A DNA stretch of 64,000 bases from Lichtheimia corymbifera B2541 (taxonomy: Eukaryota; Mucoromycota; Mucoromycetes; Mucorales; Lichtheimiaceae). Shown here one piece after another: positions 1-13,276 of this stretch. The position numbers and the translations under genes are program-made. The stretch spans positions 1-64,000 of the forward strand of contig JNEU01001110.1 in assembly GCA_000697475.1 (NCBI GenBank), given 5' to 3'. Positions within the stretch are counted from its first letter, which is position 1, and every line of letters begins with the position of its first letter. The notes under the pieces were generated by a model, which was given only the letters and a program-made list of their open reading frames with translations, was not told the DNA's origin and made no database searches.

Positions 1-2045
1 GATACATATAGTTTATTCTTTTATTACTGCTACCAAAATAAAGATCACAAAGAAACTATATAACCAAACGGATCAGGTATCTTAAAGAGCCAACGGGTAT
101 CATTGCGTCATTGTACGTTGGTTGCTGCCATCAGAAACATTCCCATCCTTGATCCCAAATCCGTTGCTGCATGATTTGCCTCGAGTATCCGCATTCATCC
201 ACGGCGCGTTCCATCTTGTCATTTCGATCCAATCCACCATCCTCTGCCATATGTATCCACGTGATAGGATTCATCCTTCCTGTTGACGACGTGCAAAGCA
301 GCTCATCCATCCATCATAACCATTGTAGATCCCAATAAGAAAGAGCCCATCCTAGTCATCCTTTGTTGGTCATTTTCCATCGCAGCTCAACCAGGTGAAG
401 ATTGCTTGTATTGCGGTGTACTTGATAGCTGATATGGTATCATCCATAGGAACCCGTATGCATCAAAACAAGTTGCTACATGCAAATAAAGCTGCTGCTA
501 TACAATGGTTATTTGATGTTCGCGTAAAAAAAGGCTTTACGGCAGGGTTGCTGCAAGTAACTTGAGACAATGGAGTAAAAGACATTGATAATGGCAACTG
601 CTGCTACATTTGGTCACCGTAGAAAAGTGTGCAAGAACGTGTGTAGTAGAGTGACAAGGCTGTGAACGCTGTTTGTGACAATGGAGTAAAGACATCGCTA
701 ATAGCAATTGCTGGAATGAATGCTTTACGTTTGGTTGACGTTAAAGGAGTGTGTTGTGTCAAAAGACGCGCGTGTTGTAGTACTAGTGGGGTGCACACGC
801 CATGGACTTGCCATTCAGTCATAGACAATCAGATAAAGACAGTCGTAGCAAGGACATGATGGGTTGGAGCAGGACAATGGTTTGCAGGTCGTAGCTGTAC
901 TTGAATGGGGCAACAGTTGACAATGGGAGCAGAGGCAAGAAGTTGGGAGTGGGAAGAGGTGGAAATTAAATATCAGGCACTGTCAGACATATCCATGCAC
1001 ACTGTAAATTGATCCATGATCTTTGAGATTGCTCACCTTGACCCCAAACTTGCACACAAGGTGCTTCTGGACATGCCGAACAACTTTGTCTTAATAACGA
1101 ACCCTTACTTCATTTACAAATTTTGAATGGGAGGGTATAATGTGGGGTTTACTATGGTGGATGGAAATTCCGTACCCCGCCCGGATTCTTGAAATGTCAT
1201 CTAATATGCATTATCTTGGGATTGCCTACCTGGAACTTGAAACTTGGTAAGAAGGTTCTCTGAGTCATGCTGATCAACTCCATTCATTTAAAAACCGTAT
1301 ACTTCATTATGATATTTTATGAATCGGACGGTCCAAATATAGGACGATCGGAACGCAAGTAGGGTGCATAGTGCACACCCCCGCGCTTGTCCACCTCCAT
1401 TGTGAAACTTGGTCAGACCAGTGGGCTTCGACATGCTGATCAACTCCATTCATATTAAAGTCGCAGGCTTCATTGTGAGAATTAAAATGGGAGCGCCGGA
1501 CGATGAACAGACGTGAATATATGTAGGTTGGACGACCCCATGACTTGAGATTCCCTTTCTCAAAGACGAAACTTTCACACAAGGTGCTCGCAGGCATGCT
1601 GATCATTTTCATTCTCATAAAGACCTCATGCTTCATTTGAAAATCTTGAATGGTATGGTATAATGTGGGATTCACTATGACCGACGGAAATTCCGCACCA
1701 GCCCAAATTCATGAAATGTCAATTACTATGCATTACCTTGGGATTCCCACCCTCGAACTTGAAACTTGGTAAGAAGGTTCTCTGAGTCATGCTGACCAAT
1801 TCCATTCATTTAAAAATCATATGCTTCACTATGAGAACTTTGAATGGGGATAGAACGGACGAAAAGATATACAGGGTGGACGGCCCCATGACTCGAGATT
1901 CCCTTTCTCAAAGATGAAACTTTTCACACAAGAGATGCTCTAGGACATGCTGATCGATTTCGTTCTCATAAACCCTCCATGCTTCATTATAAACATTTCG
2001 AGAAACAGGTACCTGCATGTTTTACTGTAATGTGAGCGTGATGGA
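1..2045 (+). repeat. Dispersed 2-kb repeat, copy A (cut by window edge)
   Basis: The sequence reappears in reverse at 54417-56451 (copy B) and, more diverged, in the same orientation at 59085-60975 (copy C). Bases 1-550 match copy B at roughly 98% by eye; the rest is nearer 80-85%. It has two parts. Part one (1 to about 1000) is non-coding and contains short internal duplications around 560-730. Part two (about 1040-2045) is six tandem divergent modules; the 'CATGCTGATCA'-like box of each lies near 1072, 1266, 1432, 1595, 1789 and 1946. Matching begins at base 1, so the left boundary may lie outside the window. No terminal inverted repeats, transposase or reverse transcriptase were seen, so a non-autonomous element or a subtelomeric-type repeat are both possible. 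Confidence 0.9.
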
Positions 2046-2977
2046 GCTGTTTGATGTTTACTGATTGTGTCGAGCGCACTAATATAGACAAAGTGAAATA
2101 GGATGTGGTGGTTACACACACATTTTTGACAGGTTGTTGCACATGTATAGGATGACATCCGCCTTTAGGTGGCAAGTGTGCCTTTGTAGCGCACATGTAG
2201 ATATAAACACAGCGAATGATTTGTGATAGCAGGTTGATGTCAATTGTTATGTTCGCTAACTTATCCATGTCAGGGCCTGATTGATTATGCACATGGACCA
2301 CAACAATGACAAGGCTCTTTGTTAGAGAGCCAGAAATTGTGCGTGGCGGCAATCCCATGAATCCATCAGCCCATCGCTATTCCCAACAGAAATCTATGCC
2401 TCTTTTTCCCTCTTTGTGAGCACGGGAATACCTACCCCCGCGCATGTAATAGAAGAAGGATCATGCTGTCGCTCGTTATTGTACGCTCTCATATAGCTCT
2501 CTTTGTTTCATCATACCACTTTTTACTTGCTGACGGCTTCAAAGTCCAAGTTGATGAGCAGCAGGATGGGTGTTCTCCTTTTTAAGTGATCCATGGGCTT
2601 ACACTTGCGATGATTTTCAGAGTTCCATTGTTGTCATTGTGATACTGTATCTGGCTCTTTCGATACATTACAGTGACCCAAGACGTTCTTTTGGTCGTTG
2701 GATGCTGGACAAAGAAATGAAATTGTTCACCATGGATGTGTGGATGCGAGCGTCCTTATAGTGGGCTGACAGCTAATACTCTTTCTAATCCAGTAGATCA
2801 CGGATGAGATATTAACAAGCTCTTATTTACACATGCACAATGCCCATATCAAACAACGAATAAAGAGTGCCCAATTTCTCCATGCCCTCTAGTTTAACAA
2901 AGCTCACATATATATCAAGGATGGGTGATTGTTGTGTATAATGCGTGTGTTGTATTAAGCTTTTCTTCACAAGAAAA
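2046..2977. other. Gap between copy A and RPT3, no gene seen
   Basis: About 930 bp without a recognisable gene. Short open frames here have no family resemblance and no conserved motif. The right end holds the 3' flank of RPT3. Bases just after 2000 still resemble the first bases of the array unit found near 60930, so the repeat may fade out here rather than stop sharply. Confidence 0.5.
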
Positions 2978-4432
<1,455 letters not shown>

Positions 4433-4972
4433 TGGAGACGTGTATAAAGAGGAGAGAAGAACGCGCGTTCACACTGCGGAAAATGAATCCCATTTACGGG
4501 CGACATGAAATCAAATGAATCGCTGGTTACCAAGCAACAGCTCCCTGCTCCCTATCATTGGACTTCCCCTTTGGTATACGTAATTCATAGAGAAAGAGTC
4601 GTTTTATTCTTAAGATAATAAAAGTGGGCATCATCATTCCAACTCTATAACTACTTGTATCTATTTGGTAACCTCTTTTATCTTTAGAATAGGAAGCATT
4701 GCAATGTTACCCCTCTTTGATCAAGCAATCCAATTGACCCCACACTCCTAACACCCCATATATATATTATCTCATCAACATATAATAACATCATGTCGTG
4801 TAACAAGGATTTGCTCGTTGTTGTATTGAGTGATTGTCATGGAACAAACGCACACCACTTGGTATGTGATATCAACATTCTGTGCGTCTTTATGGTGCTG
4901 TGTGAGTAGGTTTGTATGAGCGAGAGTAGAGATGTCAAATGAGGAGAGGCGTGTGTGAGAGTGTGTATGTGT
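4433..4972. other. Intergenic RPT3/SEM1 spacer
   Basis: 540 bp holding the RPT3 promoter and the SEM1 3' flank, both genes being on the minus strand. It is A+T rich in the middle (about 4560-4800). No coding signal or RNA gene was recognised. Confidence 0.6.
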
Positions 4973-5345
4973 TTATGCAGAGCCAGTCTTTTGTAATTCG
5001 GCGCTAGATGGATGATAAAAGTGAACATGAGCCAAAGTGGACATTTGAAAGAAAAACGATGCATGATGATACATACCGTAGTTGCTTTGAGAAATCATCC
5101 TCGATATCATCGTCATCCCAGTTATCCTCCCAAAAGTGTGAGTCGTCCTTATCCTCTTCAGCTTCAGCCCAGTCTACAAATGAACATGGAGATCAGAGAC
5201 CTTGGTCACGATGACGCTATACGGATGACGTACCTTCGGCAGCGAATTCCTCAAACTCGTCGTCTTCTTCAAGAGCACCTAATTGAGGCACGTCCTTTTG
5301 TGGCTGATCGCCGTTTTGTTCTTGAGGTTTGTGAGGAGGTGACAT
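4973..5345 (-). CDS. SEM1: 26S proteasome subunit Sem1/DSS1 (Rpn15)
   Basis: Sem1/DSS1 is a tiny acidic, mostly disordered protein of the 19S lid that also serves in TREX-2 and recombination complexes. Three exons (5345-5234, 5173-5077, 5003-4973) give 79 aa. The protein shows the diagnostic acidic and aromatic blocks: '[10 protein letters not shown]', then 'DWAEAEED', then '[20 protein letters not shown]', then 'RAELQKTG'. Phases match at both introns (1 and 2). The short exons hide it from simple frame searches. It sits about 540 bp from RPT3 on the same strand. Its ATG is 189 bp from the ATG of the divergent alpha-MPP gene, so the two probably share a promoter region. Confidence 0.95.
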
Positions 5346-5485
5346 TTTGTAAAGTGGGAGAGAGAGTTTGAAAGAGAGAGTGAGGGAGAGAGAGAACGCG
5401 TATGCTGGGTCTGTGTGTGTGACGCTCTCTGCTTCTCTGCTCTGGCTAATTTACTCAAGCCCAGCTGGTGCGGAAGTACGGATGG

Positions 5486-5493
5486 TATAAAAA
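5486..5493 (+). promoter_or_regulatory. TATA box of alpha-MPP gene
   Basis: TATAAAAA lies about 42-49 bp before the ATG at 5535, a plausible core promoter spacing for a short leader. It is within the 189-bp divergent region shared with SEM1. Confidence 0.5.
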
Positions 5494-5534
5494 GCTCAGC
5501 TCTTTTCAGTTACGATCGCTTACACTTTTCCTCA

Positions 5535-7328
5535 ATGTCGTCTCGTCTGTTGCATTCAGCCACTAAAAGAGGTCTCAAGTCTCTTGTTCCTCGTAAACCT
5601 CTTTTGAACACGTCGATTCTAAAGCGATCGGAAGCCACACTAAGCAACCCTTCAGAGGTATGTGTGCAAATGCTACTAAAGCAGCAAGCTTTTGTTATTT
5701 CAAGGTGGTAACCATATATATCTTGCATAGTTTCCAACCCATGTTCAAGAGTATTCCAAGAGCTCGCCTGGTTTATGCAAAGTGACGACATTACCAAATG
5801 GTATCCGAGTTGCCTCTGAGAATACCCCTGGTCATTTTGGTGCAGTGGGTGTTTATATGGATGCCGGTAGTCGATATGAAACCGAAAAGACGAGAGGTGT
5901 CAGTCATATTCTGGATCGTTTGGCATTCAAGGTATACTATACTGGTGGGGGAAATGTTATATATATACTCATACATGTTCTTTATGATAGAGTACCGCCA
6001 ATCGTAGTGCTGATCAAGTAGTGGAAGAATTGGAGTCATTGGGTGGCAATATTATGTGTTCTTCATCAAGAGAATGCATGATGTATCAATCGGCTATTTT
6101 CTCTCAAGACTTGGACCGTGTCATGTCCCTTTTCTCTGATGTTATTCTACGACCCAACATTGAACCTTCCGAAGTGGATGAGCAACGTATGACAGCCATG
6201 TATGAAATCGAAGAGATTTGGTCAAAGCCTGAAATGATCCTCCCTGAAATACTGCACACGGTCGCTTATCAAGGCAACACGCTCGGCAATCCGTTACTTT
6301 GTCCTCCTGACAACCTTGCTACCATGTCACCTGATCTCATCAAGGATTATATGAAGGATTGGTATAGACCAGAGCGTATGGTGATTGCAGCTTGTGGTGC
6401 AGAGCATGATCAAGTGGTGCAACTTGCTTACAAGTACTTTGGTGACGTTCCAAAGTCAAAGGAGTTGTTGGATTCGGTTGGGACACACAATGAAGCACTT
6501 CGACTACAAGCAGCCAATGCCGAAAAAGCAGCCAACAAGCCATCGCTTATGAAGTCCTTATTCAAATCATCTTCAGCTGGCAACCAGGCTCAAACACCAT
6601 ATGAACTTGCAACCCAACCAGCACTTTATACGGGTGGATCCACTTTTCTGGATGCCGGTGTGGATGCACCATTGACTCATGTCTATGTCGCCTTTGAAGG
6701 TCTTTCGATTAACGATCCCGACATTTATACGCTTGCAACCCTCCAAATCCTTCTTGGCGGTGGTGGATCTTTCTCAGCAGGTGGTCCCGGCAAGGGCATG
6801 TATTCACGATTGTTTACCCATGTTTTGAATCAGCACTATTGGGTTGAATCATGCCAGGCATTCAATCACTGCTACACTGATTCCGGTTTATTCGGTATTG
6901 CTGGATCATGTCGTCCCGAATATGCCAACGCATTATTGGAAGTTATTTGCCGTGAATTGGATATGGTTTCTCGATCCGATGTGAACGAGTACTTGCGGGT
7001 CAATGATCAAGAATTAAGCCGTGCCAAGAACCAACTCAAGAGCTCCTTGCTAATGAATTTGGAAAGCAGAATGGTACAACTCGAGGATCTTGGTCGACAA
7101 GTGCAAGTCCATGGTAAAAAGACGGGTATCGACGAAATGTTGGAGAACATTGATCGCGTCGACGTATCCGAGTTACAACGTGTGGCGTCAAGAATTGTTC
7201 GTGGAGCAGTTGGCATATCAACCGGTGGCTCTGGAAAGGCATCTGTGGTCATTCAAGGTCAACTGCGTGGTCTTACCGATGTCAACAAGGTCATTGAAAA
7301 GTATGGTCTTGGAAGCGGACAACAATAG
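5535..7328 (+). CDS. MAS2: Mitochondrial processing peptidase alpha subunit
   Basis: Alpha-MPP holds precursor proteins while the beta subunit cleaves their presequences in the mitochondrial matrix. Exons 5535-5657, 5731-5931 and 5991-7328 give about 553 aa. Residues 1-40 are basic and Ser/Thr/Leu-rich with almost no acid, as in a mitochondrial presequence. The M16 region begins at '[16 protein letters not shown]'. The zinc motif is degenerate ('HILDRLAFK' instead of HxxEH), as expected for the non-catalytic alpha subunit. The glycine-rich substrate loop '[19 protein letters not shown]' is at about 364-382 and is diagnostic of alpha rather than beta. A Lys/Ala/Ser-rich insertion at about 285-310 looks variable. 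Exon 2 could instead start at 5761 (acceptor CCAAG), which shortens the protein by 10 residues in frame; I prefer the TAG acceptor before 5731. Confidence 0.95.
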
Positions 7329-7654
7329 AATACCTATCTCTCTCTATCTCTTTATCTCACTTTGTACAATCATCCCATATATACAAAACTCGCACATGCA
7401 CCCTCCTCCCCAATAAAGCATTATTGTAGACTATCCATTTAATACAATTTGTCAATACAATGCACAAGTGTCTATGGTGAATATATGTGGAGTAAATCAG
7501 AGTCGGACCTGCACGACAAAGCGTAGGCAGGCAGCTATCACCGAGTGGACATCCCACATCTCCTCTCTCTCTCACACGTCCACTTTTTCTTTTTGTTCCA
7601 GCCCACACCCCTCACCTCCCCTTCGACTCCATATTCACCAACCCCAAAAGTCCA
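7329..7654. other. Intergenic alpha-MPP/HDAC spacer
   Basis: 326 bp containing the 3' flank of alpha-MPP and the promoter and leader of the deacetylase. It is pyrimidine-rich just before 7655 (about 7550-7620). No other feature was seen. Confidence 0.55.
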
Positions 7655-10557
7655 ATGTCAGATCAAAAGAAACGGGTGTGCTACTTTTACGATGGTATTC
7701 TACAGTTCCTTTATTACTGGATCCGCGTCTCATGCCCCCAGATCGAGGTTGACAAATGAGCGCGCATGCGTTACACTTTACTAAGTAATACGTATTATCC
7801 TCTTTAGCCAATGTCGGCAACTACCACTATGGTCCTGGCCATCCCATGAAGCCCCATCGCATCAGAATGTGTCACGGATTGGTTATGAATTATGGCCTAT
7901 ACAAGAAAATGGAAATCTATGTATGTGTGTCCTCCCCCTCCCCCATGTGCCTTTGTGAGATAACACGATACTCACTGTATCTCCTGCCCCCTTGTTCCAT
8001 AGCGCGCCAAACCTGCCAACAAATGGGAAATGACCCAGTTTCATACGGATGATTATATCGACTTTTTATCACGAGTGACGCCAGAGAATATGGAGCAGTA
8101 CCCAAAGGAACAAGCCAAATGTAAGCGTAATGAAAAAAGTGGGGATCATATATGTCATGTTAACAAATCATCGTGTCGTATAAGTCAATGTGGGCGATGA
8201 TTGTCCAGTCTTTGAAGGTCTTTTTGAATACTGTGGTCTTAGTGCTGGTGGATCCATGGGTGAGTAGTGGATATGTATGTGGGTGGATATGGTTATATTT
8301 ACTGATATGGATTGTGTGTCCCATCAGAGGGTGCTGCAAGGCTCAATCGCGGTCTGTGTGACATCGCCATCAACTGGGCAGGTGGTCTTCATCATGCAAA
8401 GAAAGCTGAGGCATCTGGATTCTGTTACGTCAACGATATTGTGTTGGGCATCCTGGAACTTTTGCGCTATTATGCTCGCGTCTTGTATATCGATATTGAT
8501 GTTCATCATGGTGATGGCGTTGAAGAAGCTTTTTACACCACGGATCGCGTCATGACGGTCAGTTTCCACAAGTATGGTGAATTCTTTCCAGGAACGGGTG
8601 AATTGAAGGTAATAGGCAAGGAAAGGGGAGGCGGGAGAAGGGAGGGGAGGGGAGGAAAGGAGAGGAGTATGGACCATGTGCTTGTGAGATTCATACTTTG
8701 GAAAATTTTAAACTAGGATGTGGGTGCTGGAAGAGGAAAGTACTATAGCGTCAATTTCCCTTTACGAGATGGTATCGATGATGAAAGCTACAAGTCCGTC
8801 TTTGAACCCGTAAGTGTATCCGCTTATGTAAAAAGACATCCCTCGTGTTGACGCATCCTTGATAGACCATTGAAAAGGTGATCGAGTGGTACCAACCTTC
8901 AGCTATTGTTTTGCAATGCGGTGGTGACTCGTTGAGTGGAGACAAGCTTGGTTGCTTCAACCTATCCATGAAAGGACATGCCAATTGCGTAGAGTTTGTC
9001 AAAAAGTTCAACTATCCGACACTCGTCCTTGGAGGAGGCGGTTATACCATGCGAAATGTCGCAAGAGCATGGGCTTATGAAACCGGTGTGGTCGTAGGAG
9101 AGGATATCGGTCCTGGTAAGTGCTGCAGGAACCTAAAGGGGAAGGACCCTGGATTTTAAACTTTTACTCTTTCTTACTTATAACACTAGATATGCCATAC
9201 AATGACTATTACGAGTACTTTGGTCCTGATTACAAGCTGGATGTGCGACCGAGCAACATGGAAAACATGAACAGTGGTGATTATCTCGAAAAGATAAAGT
9301 AAGTATTGTAGGGGAGGGTATCTAGTATAGATGATGTTGCTTATCTTACGATTGCTCCAAAGACAGCAGGTGTTTGAGAACCTCTCAAGGACACGATTTG
9401 CTCCCAGTGTGCAAATGCAAGGTACGTATGAAATGAAATTAATGGTTGAGAGCAAGCACGTTCTTATTTCATGGAGGTTCTTTTTTCTGCAGACGTCCCT
9501 GGGGACCATTATGTGTCTGATGATGAAGATGAAGAGGACCCCGATGATCGATATCCCCGTGAGTATATTTTCCCTTGACAGGGGTTGGGTTGAAAGGAGA
9601 GAGGAATACTTGTTGATCTTTACTGATATGGTTTCAAATCTTAGAATCGTTTTGGGATCGCCGTATTGTACCAGACAATGAATTTTATGACTCTGATGAA
9701 GGTGAAGCTCAAGGCACAACCAAGAATCTCAGCAGCCGGCATTATCAAAACTATGGACGTATGGATGAAGGAGAAGAGGAAGGCAACAAGGTGAATGGAA
9801 ATGCCAATCATGCTCGTGCATCATCTTCGAGTGCTGAAGATAAGATGGATGTCGATGAAGAAGAGCCAAGTACGACTGCTATGGTGACCCAGGAGGAAGA
9901 GCAAGAAATTCACGAGGTGTTGATGACTGAAGCAGTGAAACCTGAGCCCAAAGATGCAAGTATGAATCCAGAGGAGCCAACAAGGGAGGAGTCCACGGAC
10001 GTCGTCATGAAAGAGGAATCAGAACAAGGCAAGTAGCAATCATCCTTTCGAAAAAAAAAGAGGGATTTTTCCTTGGATGGTTTTCTAATCCGACAAATTC
10101 ATCAGGAACAAGCACTGTGCACGAGCAAACTACCACCTCCACCTCCTCAGCACAGACATCCCTACCAAAGCCAGCAACCATCACGGAAAGTGAAGAAGAG
10201 GGTGAAGTGGTATCCGGTCAATCTGCTTCACCAGGCCGCCCATCATCATCATCACCATCATCATCACGACGACCCTCGGAAGCAGTTCAAGCTGCCGTGG
10301 CTTCTGCTGTTGCTTCAGCAAATATCACCCAACCACAAACCATCAGCACCACATCCGACACTTCATCAAAGACCACCACTACCACCACCACCAATGAAAC
10401 CAACAACAATGACGACGAAAACAAAGGTGAAAAGCCATCCACTTTGGAGAATGAACCCGTACAACCTCCCGCAGCAGAAACAATGAGCGAGACTGGACCT
10501 GATAAGAGCGAGAACAATGACACCAATGCCCTTGAAGAGGGTGAAATCGATGAATAA
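7655..10557 (+). CDS. RPD3: Class I histone deacetylase (Rpd3/HDAC1-like)
   Basis: Zinc deacetylase of Rpd3/Sin3-type corepressor complexes, acting on histone tails in the nucleus. Twelve exons: 7655-7694, 7808-7920, 8003-8120, 8185-8259, 8328-8608, 8717-8809, 8866-9115, 9190-9298, 9363-9421, 9493-9558, 9645-10028, 10106-10557; 679 aa. The catalytic domain fills about residues 7-380. It shows '[10 protein letters not shown]', the 'GGLHHAKK' His pair, the zinc-ligand segment '[15 protein letters not shown]', '[11 protein letters not shown]' and the 'GGGGYTMRN' Tyr loop. The tail is long, acidic and Ser/Thr/Pro-rich, ending 'EEGEIDE'. The last intron (10029-10105) uses a GC donor (AAG|GCAAGT). 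If it is retained, a stop at 10034-10036 ends the protein early. Joining at GC-AG keeps the frame, so I chose the long form. Confidence 0.95.
10029..10105 (+). other. GC-AG intron in the HDAC tail
   Basis: The donor is G|GCAAGT, the usual strong consensus for GC introns. A CTAAT branch-like element lies about 20 nt before the TCAG acceptor. Length is 77 nt, like its neighbours. Splicing joins phase 1 to phase 1 and opens a further 150 codons; retention stops translation after two codons. Confidence 0.8.
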
Positions 10558-11956
10558 CGTCATTCGAATCGAATAGTTAGCATATATGAAATGATTTGCA
10601 AGGATACATAAAATTGTTACATGAAACTAGCTGTAAGGGATATGTTGTGCAGTGCATAGCATTGGGAGGAATCTTTTAATATGATGTGCTATTGTGAGGT
10701 CGTCATTGAACGTAAAAGAACGCCACAAAGCCCCATCGTACCACCATGTGGATGAAATGCAATGGTGGGTGGGCGCTTAAAGAATCTCCTCATTGGTCAT
10801 CATGCGTATGGTTATGCACATGAATGAATATCATTTAACTTTCATTTCTTCAAAATAGCAGATCTTGTTTTTGGGATCACGTTACTGCAGTACAAAACGT
10901 GCTGATGGACAATGCGGATTCCTTTTTACTCCATTCATCCATACTCTCTCTGTGTGTATGCACATAGACTAACCTCCTTATTATAACTTTAGAACGCGAA
11001 AACTTGTTCATATGCCAAGGGCGCCACCCCACACACGGTTTGTAAAGGAAGCATGATTCGTGACCAGCAGCTTATGCCTACATACAATTCCCTGACTCCT
11101 CGGTTGGTTACGAAATGACCGTGGGATGATGGAGCAAAGGGAGGAGACTTTTTTTCAAATCGTTTCAGATCGTGTATGTAGTAGGAAAAAGATATAGTGT
11201 GGATGTACGTGTGTATAGAGAAGAAGGGGGAAGATGATGGTGCGTATAGCAAAAAGTGGTGGTTAAGGTTTGGGATGGTGAGGGAGAGATCAGGGAGGCC
11301 CATGGACAAATTAGGAAAGATCTCCGTTCTTAACTCTTCTCTTTTGCTTTCCTTGGCTCTTTTGGCCCCTAGAGCGACGTCTTTGCATTGCAGTCGGCTG
11401 TTTGTGCGTATGTGGGTGTCTCTCTCACACACACCATCACGCTATGTTTCGCCAAACGGAACACGGGATACCGATGATCGGCACAAGAACCCGTGTCTAA
11501 ACAAGGTGGGTCAACGTTTGTATAGCATATGCATTTCGAATATTTTCTGCAAGAGAAAAAACTGTACAACGATGTGCATATCGTAAGCGGGTTATTTCTG
11601 GTGAACTGTCACCTGCATTAGCATAACAAATAAGAAGCACTTGGATAATGTAGGTGCAGGGAGATAAGCTCATTACTGTGCATCTATTTGGGGAAGTAAG
11701 GGAGTCAATGGTAAGAAGGGGGAAAGACGTGGTGGGTGTGGAATAGGCATAAGGGGTGGTTGGGGTAAGATTTATCATGCTTTTACACGGACATAGCAGT
11801 TCCCTTTTTTTCCATCCAAAGGCGGATACAAACATCATTTATAAAGAGCTTCCATTCATGCCACTTGCACTTATTTTCCCCCATCTTAATTTTTCTCCAC
11901 ACACACACACACACACACGCACGCACATTTTCCAATCCTTGTAATTTCATTCACCT
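10558..11956. other. Intergenic region before the Ran1-like kinase
   Basis: About 1.4 kb between the deacetylase stop and the kinase start. Short frames on both strands (for example near 11000-11580) have no recognisable domain and low-complexity composition. The right end is the kinase leader with a CA microsatellite. I see no RNA gene here. Confidence 0.5.
11898..11926 (+). repeat. CA dinucleotide microsatellite
   Basis: An uninterrupted run of CA followed by CGCA variants lies 30-60 bp before the kinase ATG, probably in its 5' leader. Confidence 0.85.
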
Positions 11957-13276
11957 ATGGCACCCACAACCACTAATATTGCACAAGACCCCAAAGTTCT
12001 TTTGAACACATTCATTGATCGTCGTTCTATTCAACTGGTATCTGTGCTTGGCGTAGGTGCCTATGGCGTCGTCTATTTAGGTGTACATGTGCCTACAAGC
12101 CGACGCTATGCCGTCAAGTTGTTGAACAACCCAAAAGCGGCCGAAACCGAGATCACATTACATTCACGCGTGTCCTCGCATAAGGGCGTGTTGACCCTTG
12201 AAAAGGTCGTGCGTGAGAATAACCAAGTTTATCTTGTGCTTGAATATGCAACGGGTGGTGATCTCTTTTCAGCCATCACGCAGCAACAAGGCATTGCCAG
12301 CAACAACTTTGCTATCCGCCACATTTTCACTCAGATCCTTGACGCCGTTCAATATTGCCATCAACAAGGCATTGCTCACCGAGACTTGAAACCCGAAAAC
12401 ATTTTAATGTTTTCCAACCTTCAGGCCAAGCTTGCTGATTTCGGGTTGGCTACGACACAATTGGTTTCAGCCGAATTTGGATGTGGATCAAGCTTTTACT
12501 TTTCACCCGAGTGCCAAGGCCAGCTGGTGAAAAACAAGGAACGCATCAAGGGATACAGCACACGTCAAAACGATGTATGGAGCTTGGGTGTCATCCTTAT
12601 CAATTTGACAGCAGGTCGCAACCCATGGCGTCAAGCAACCATGAAAGATCAAGCTTTTGCCAGCTATGTCAAAAAGCCCCAAACCTTCTTTAAGCGTATT
12701 CTGCCTTGCATTTCGGACGAGTTGAACGACCTCTTGTTGCGCATCTTTTGCCTTGATCCAGCACGCCGCATTTCTTTGCCAGAATTAAGATTACGCATCC
12801 AGTATATCCGATCCTTCACAGCTACAACCGAAAAGAAGAATGCAAGCATTCCTCCACGGGTTATTGCAAAGTTGCCTGTTCAAGTGGATGAGGATAACAC
12901 CAAACCAAGACTTTCATCAGCACCTACAACTATCTCCTTCACCAAGTCCTTGGTACACACCCTCTGTGATTACAGCAATGGTTTCAGTGATGATACATAC
13001 GACAACAGCTTTATTGACGAGGATGATGAGGACGATGATGATGAAGAAGAGACAGCTGTTGTACGACGTGCCTATGTTGTCAAATCACCTTACCCTGCAC
13101 CTACGACTCATTTGCCATCCACACCTCCAGCTGCATGCTTTTCCACATCGCCTTGCTCATCAGCATCTTCCTTTGATTATCCTTCCACACCTCGTGCATC
13201 TCCCGCTGAGCTCAACAAAAAGTCTGCTATTGATGTCGATGCCTTGAACAACCTAGCGTCCTATACTTCCTTCTAG
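11957..13276 (+). CDS. Ran1/Vhs1-like serine/threonine protein kinase
   Basis: Single-exon protein kinase of 439 aa. All catalytic elements are present: glycine loop 'GVGAYGVVYLG' at 32-42, the AVK lysine at 54, 'HRDLKPEN' with catalytic Asp at about 143, and DFG at about 161. The activation loop ends 'FYFSPECQ', in place of the usual APE. That shape, the 'GCGSSFYFSPE' segment and the 'SLGVILINLTAGRNPW' block recall fungal Ran1/Pat1, Ksp1 and Vhs1/Sks1 kinases, which control nutrient responses and the switch to sexual development. The tail after about 285 is Ser/Thr/Pro-rich with an acidic run at about 355-367, probably disordered. No symbol is given because this family has several paralogues in fungi. 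Confidence 0.9.
   Translation: MAPTTTNIAQDPKVLLNTFIDRRSIQLVSVLGVGAYGVVYLGVHVPTSRRYAVKLLNNPKAAETEITLHSRVSSHKGVLTLEKVVRENNQVYLVLEYATGGDLFSAITQQQGIASNNFAIRHIFTQILDAVQYCHQQGIAHRDLKPENILMFSNLQAKLADFGLATTQLVSAEFGCGSSFYFSPECQGQLVKNKERIKGYSTRQNDVWSLGVILINLTAGRNPWRQATMKDQAFASYVKKPQTFFKRILPCISDELNDLLLRIFCLDPARRISLPELRLRIQYIRSFTATTEKKNASIPPRVIAKLPVQVDEDNTKPRLSSAPTTISFTKSLVHTLCDYSNGFSDDTYDNSFIDEDDEDDDDEEETAVVRRAYVVKSPYPAPTTHLPSTPPAACFSTSPCSSASSFDYPSTPRASPAELNKKSAIDVDALNNLASYTSF

Noticed and set aside
1..2045. Copy A as an LTR retrotransposon or DNA transposon
   Set aside because: No reverse transcriptase, integrase, transposase, terminal repeats or target duplication is visible in any of the three copies.
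1307..2358. Reverse-strand frames of 72-123 aa in copy A
   Set aside because: They overlap the module repeats and are not conserved as open frames in copies B and C.
5761..5931. Exon 2 of alpha-MPP starting at 5761
   Set aside because: The CCAAG acceptor is weaker than the TAG before 5731, and the added 10 residues fit a normal protein; both keep the frame, so it stays possible.
9186..9719. 177-aa reverse-strand frame
   Set aside because: It is the antisense shadow of deacetylase exons 8-11, which have strong family motifs on the plus strand.
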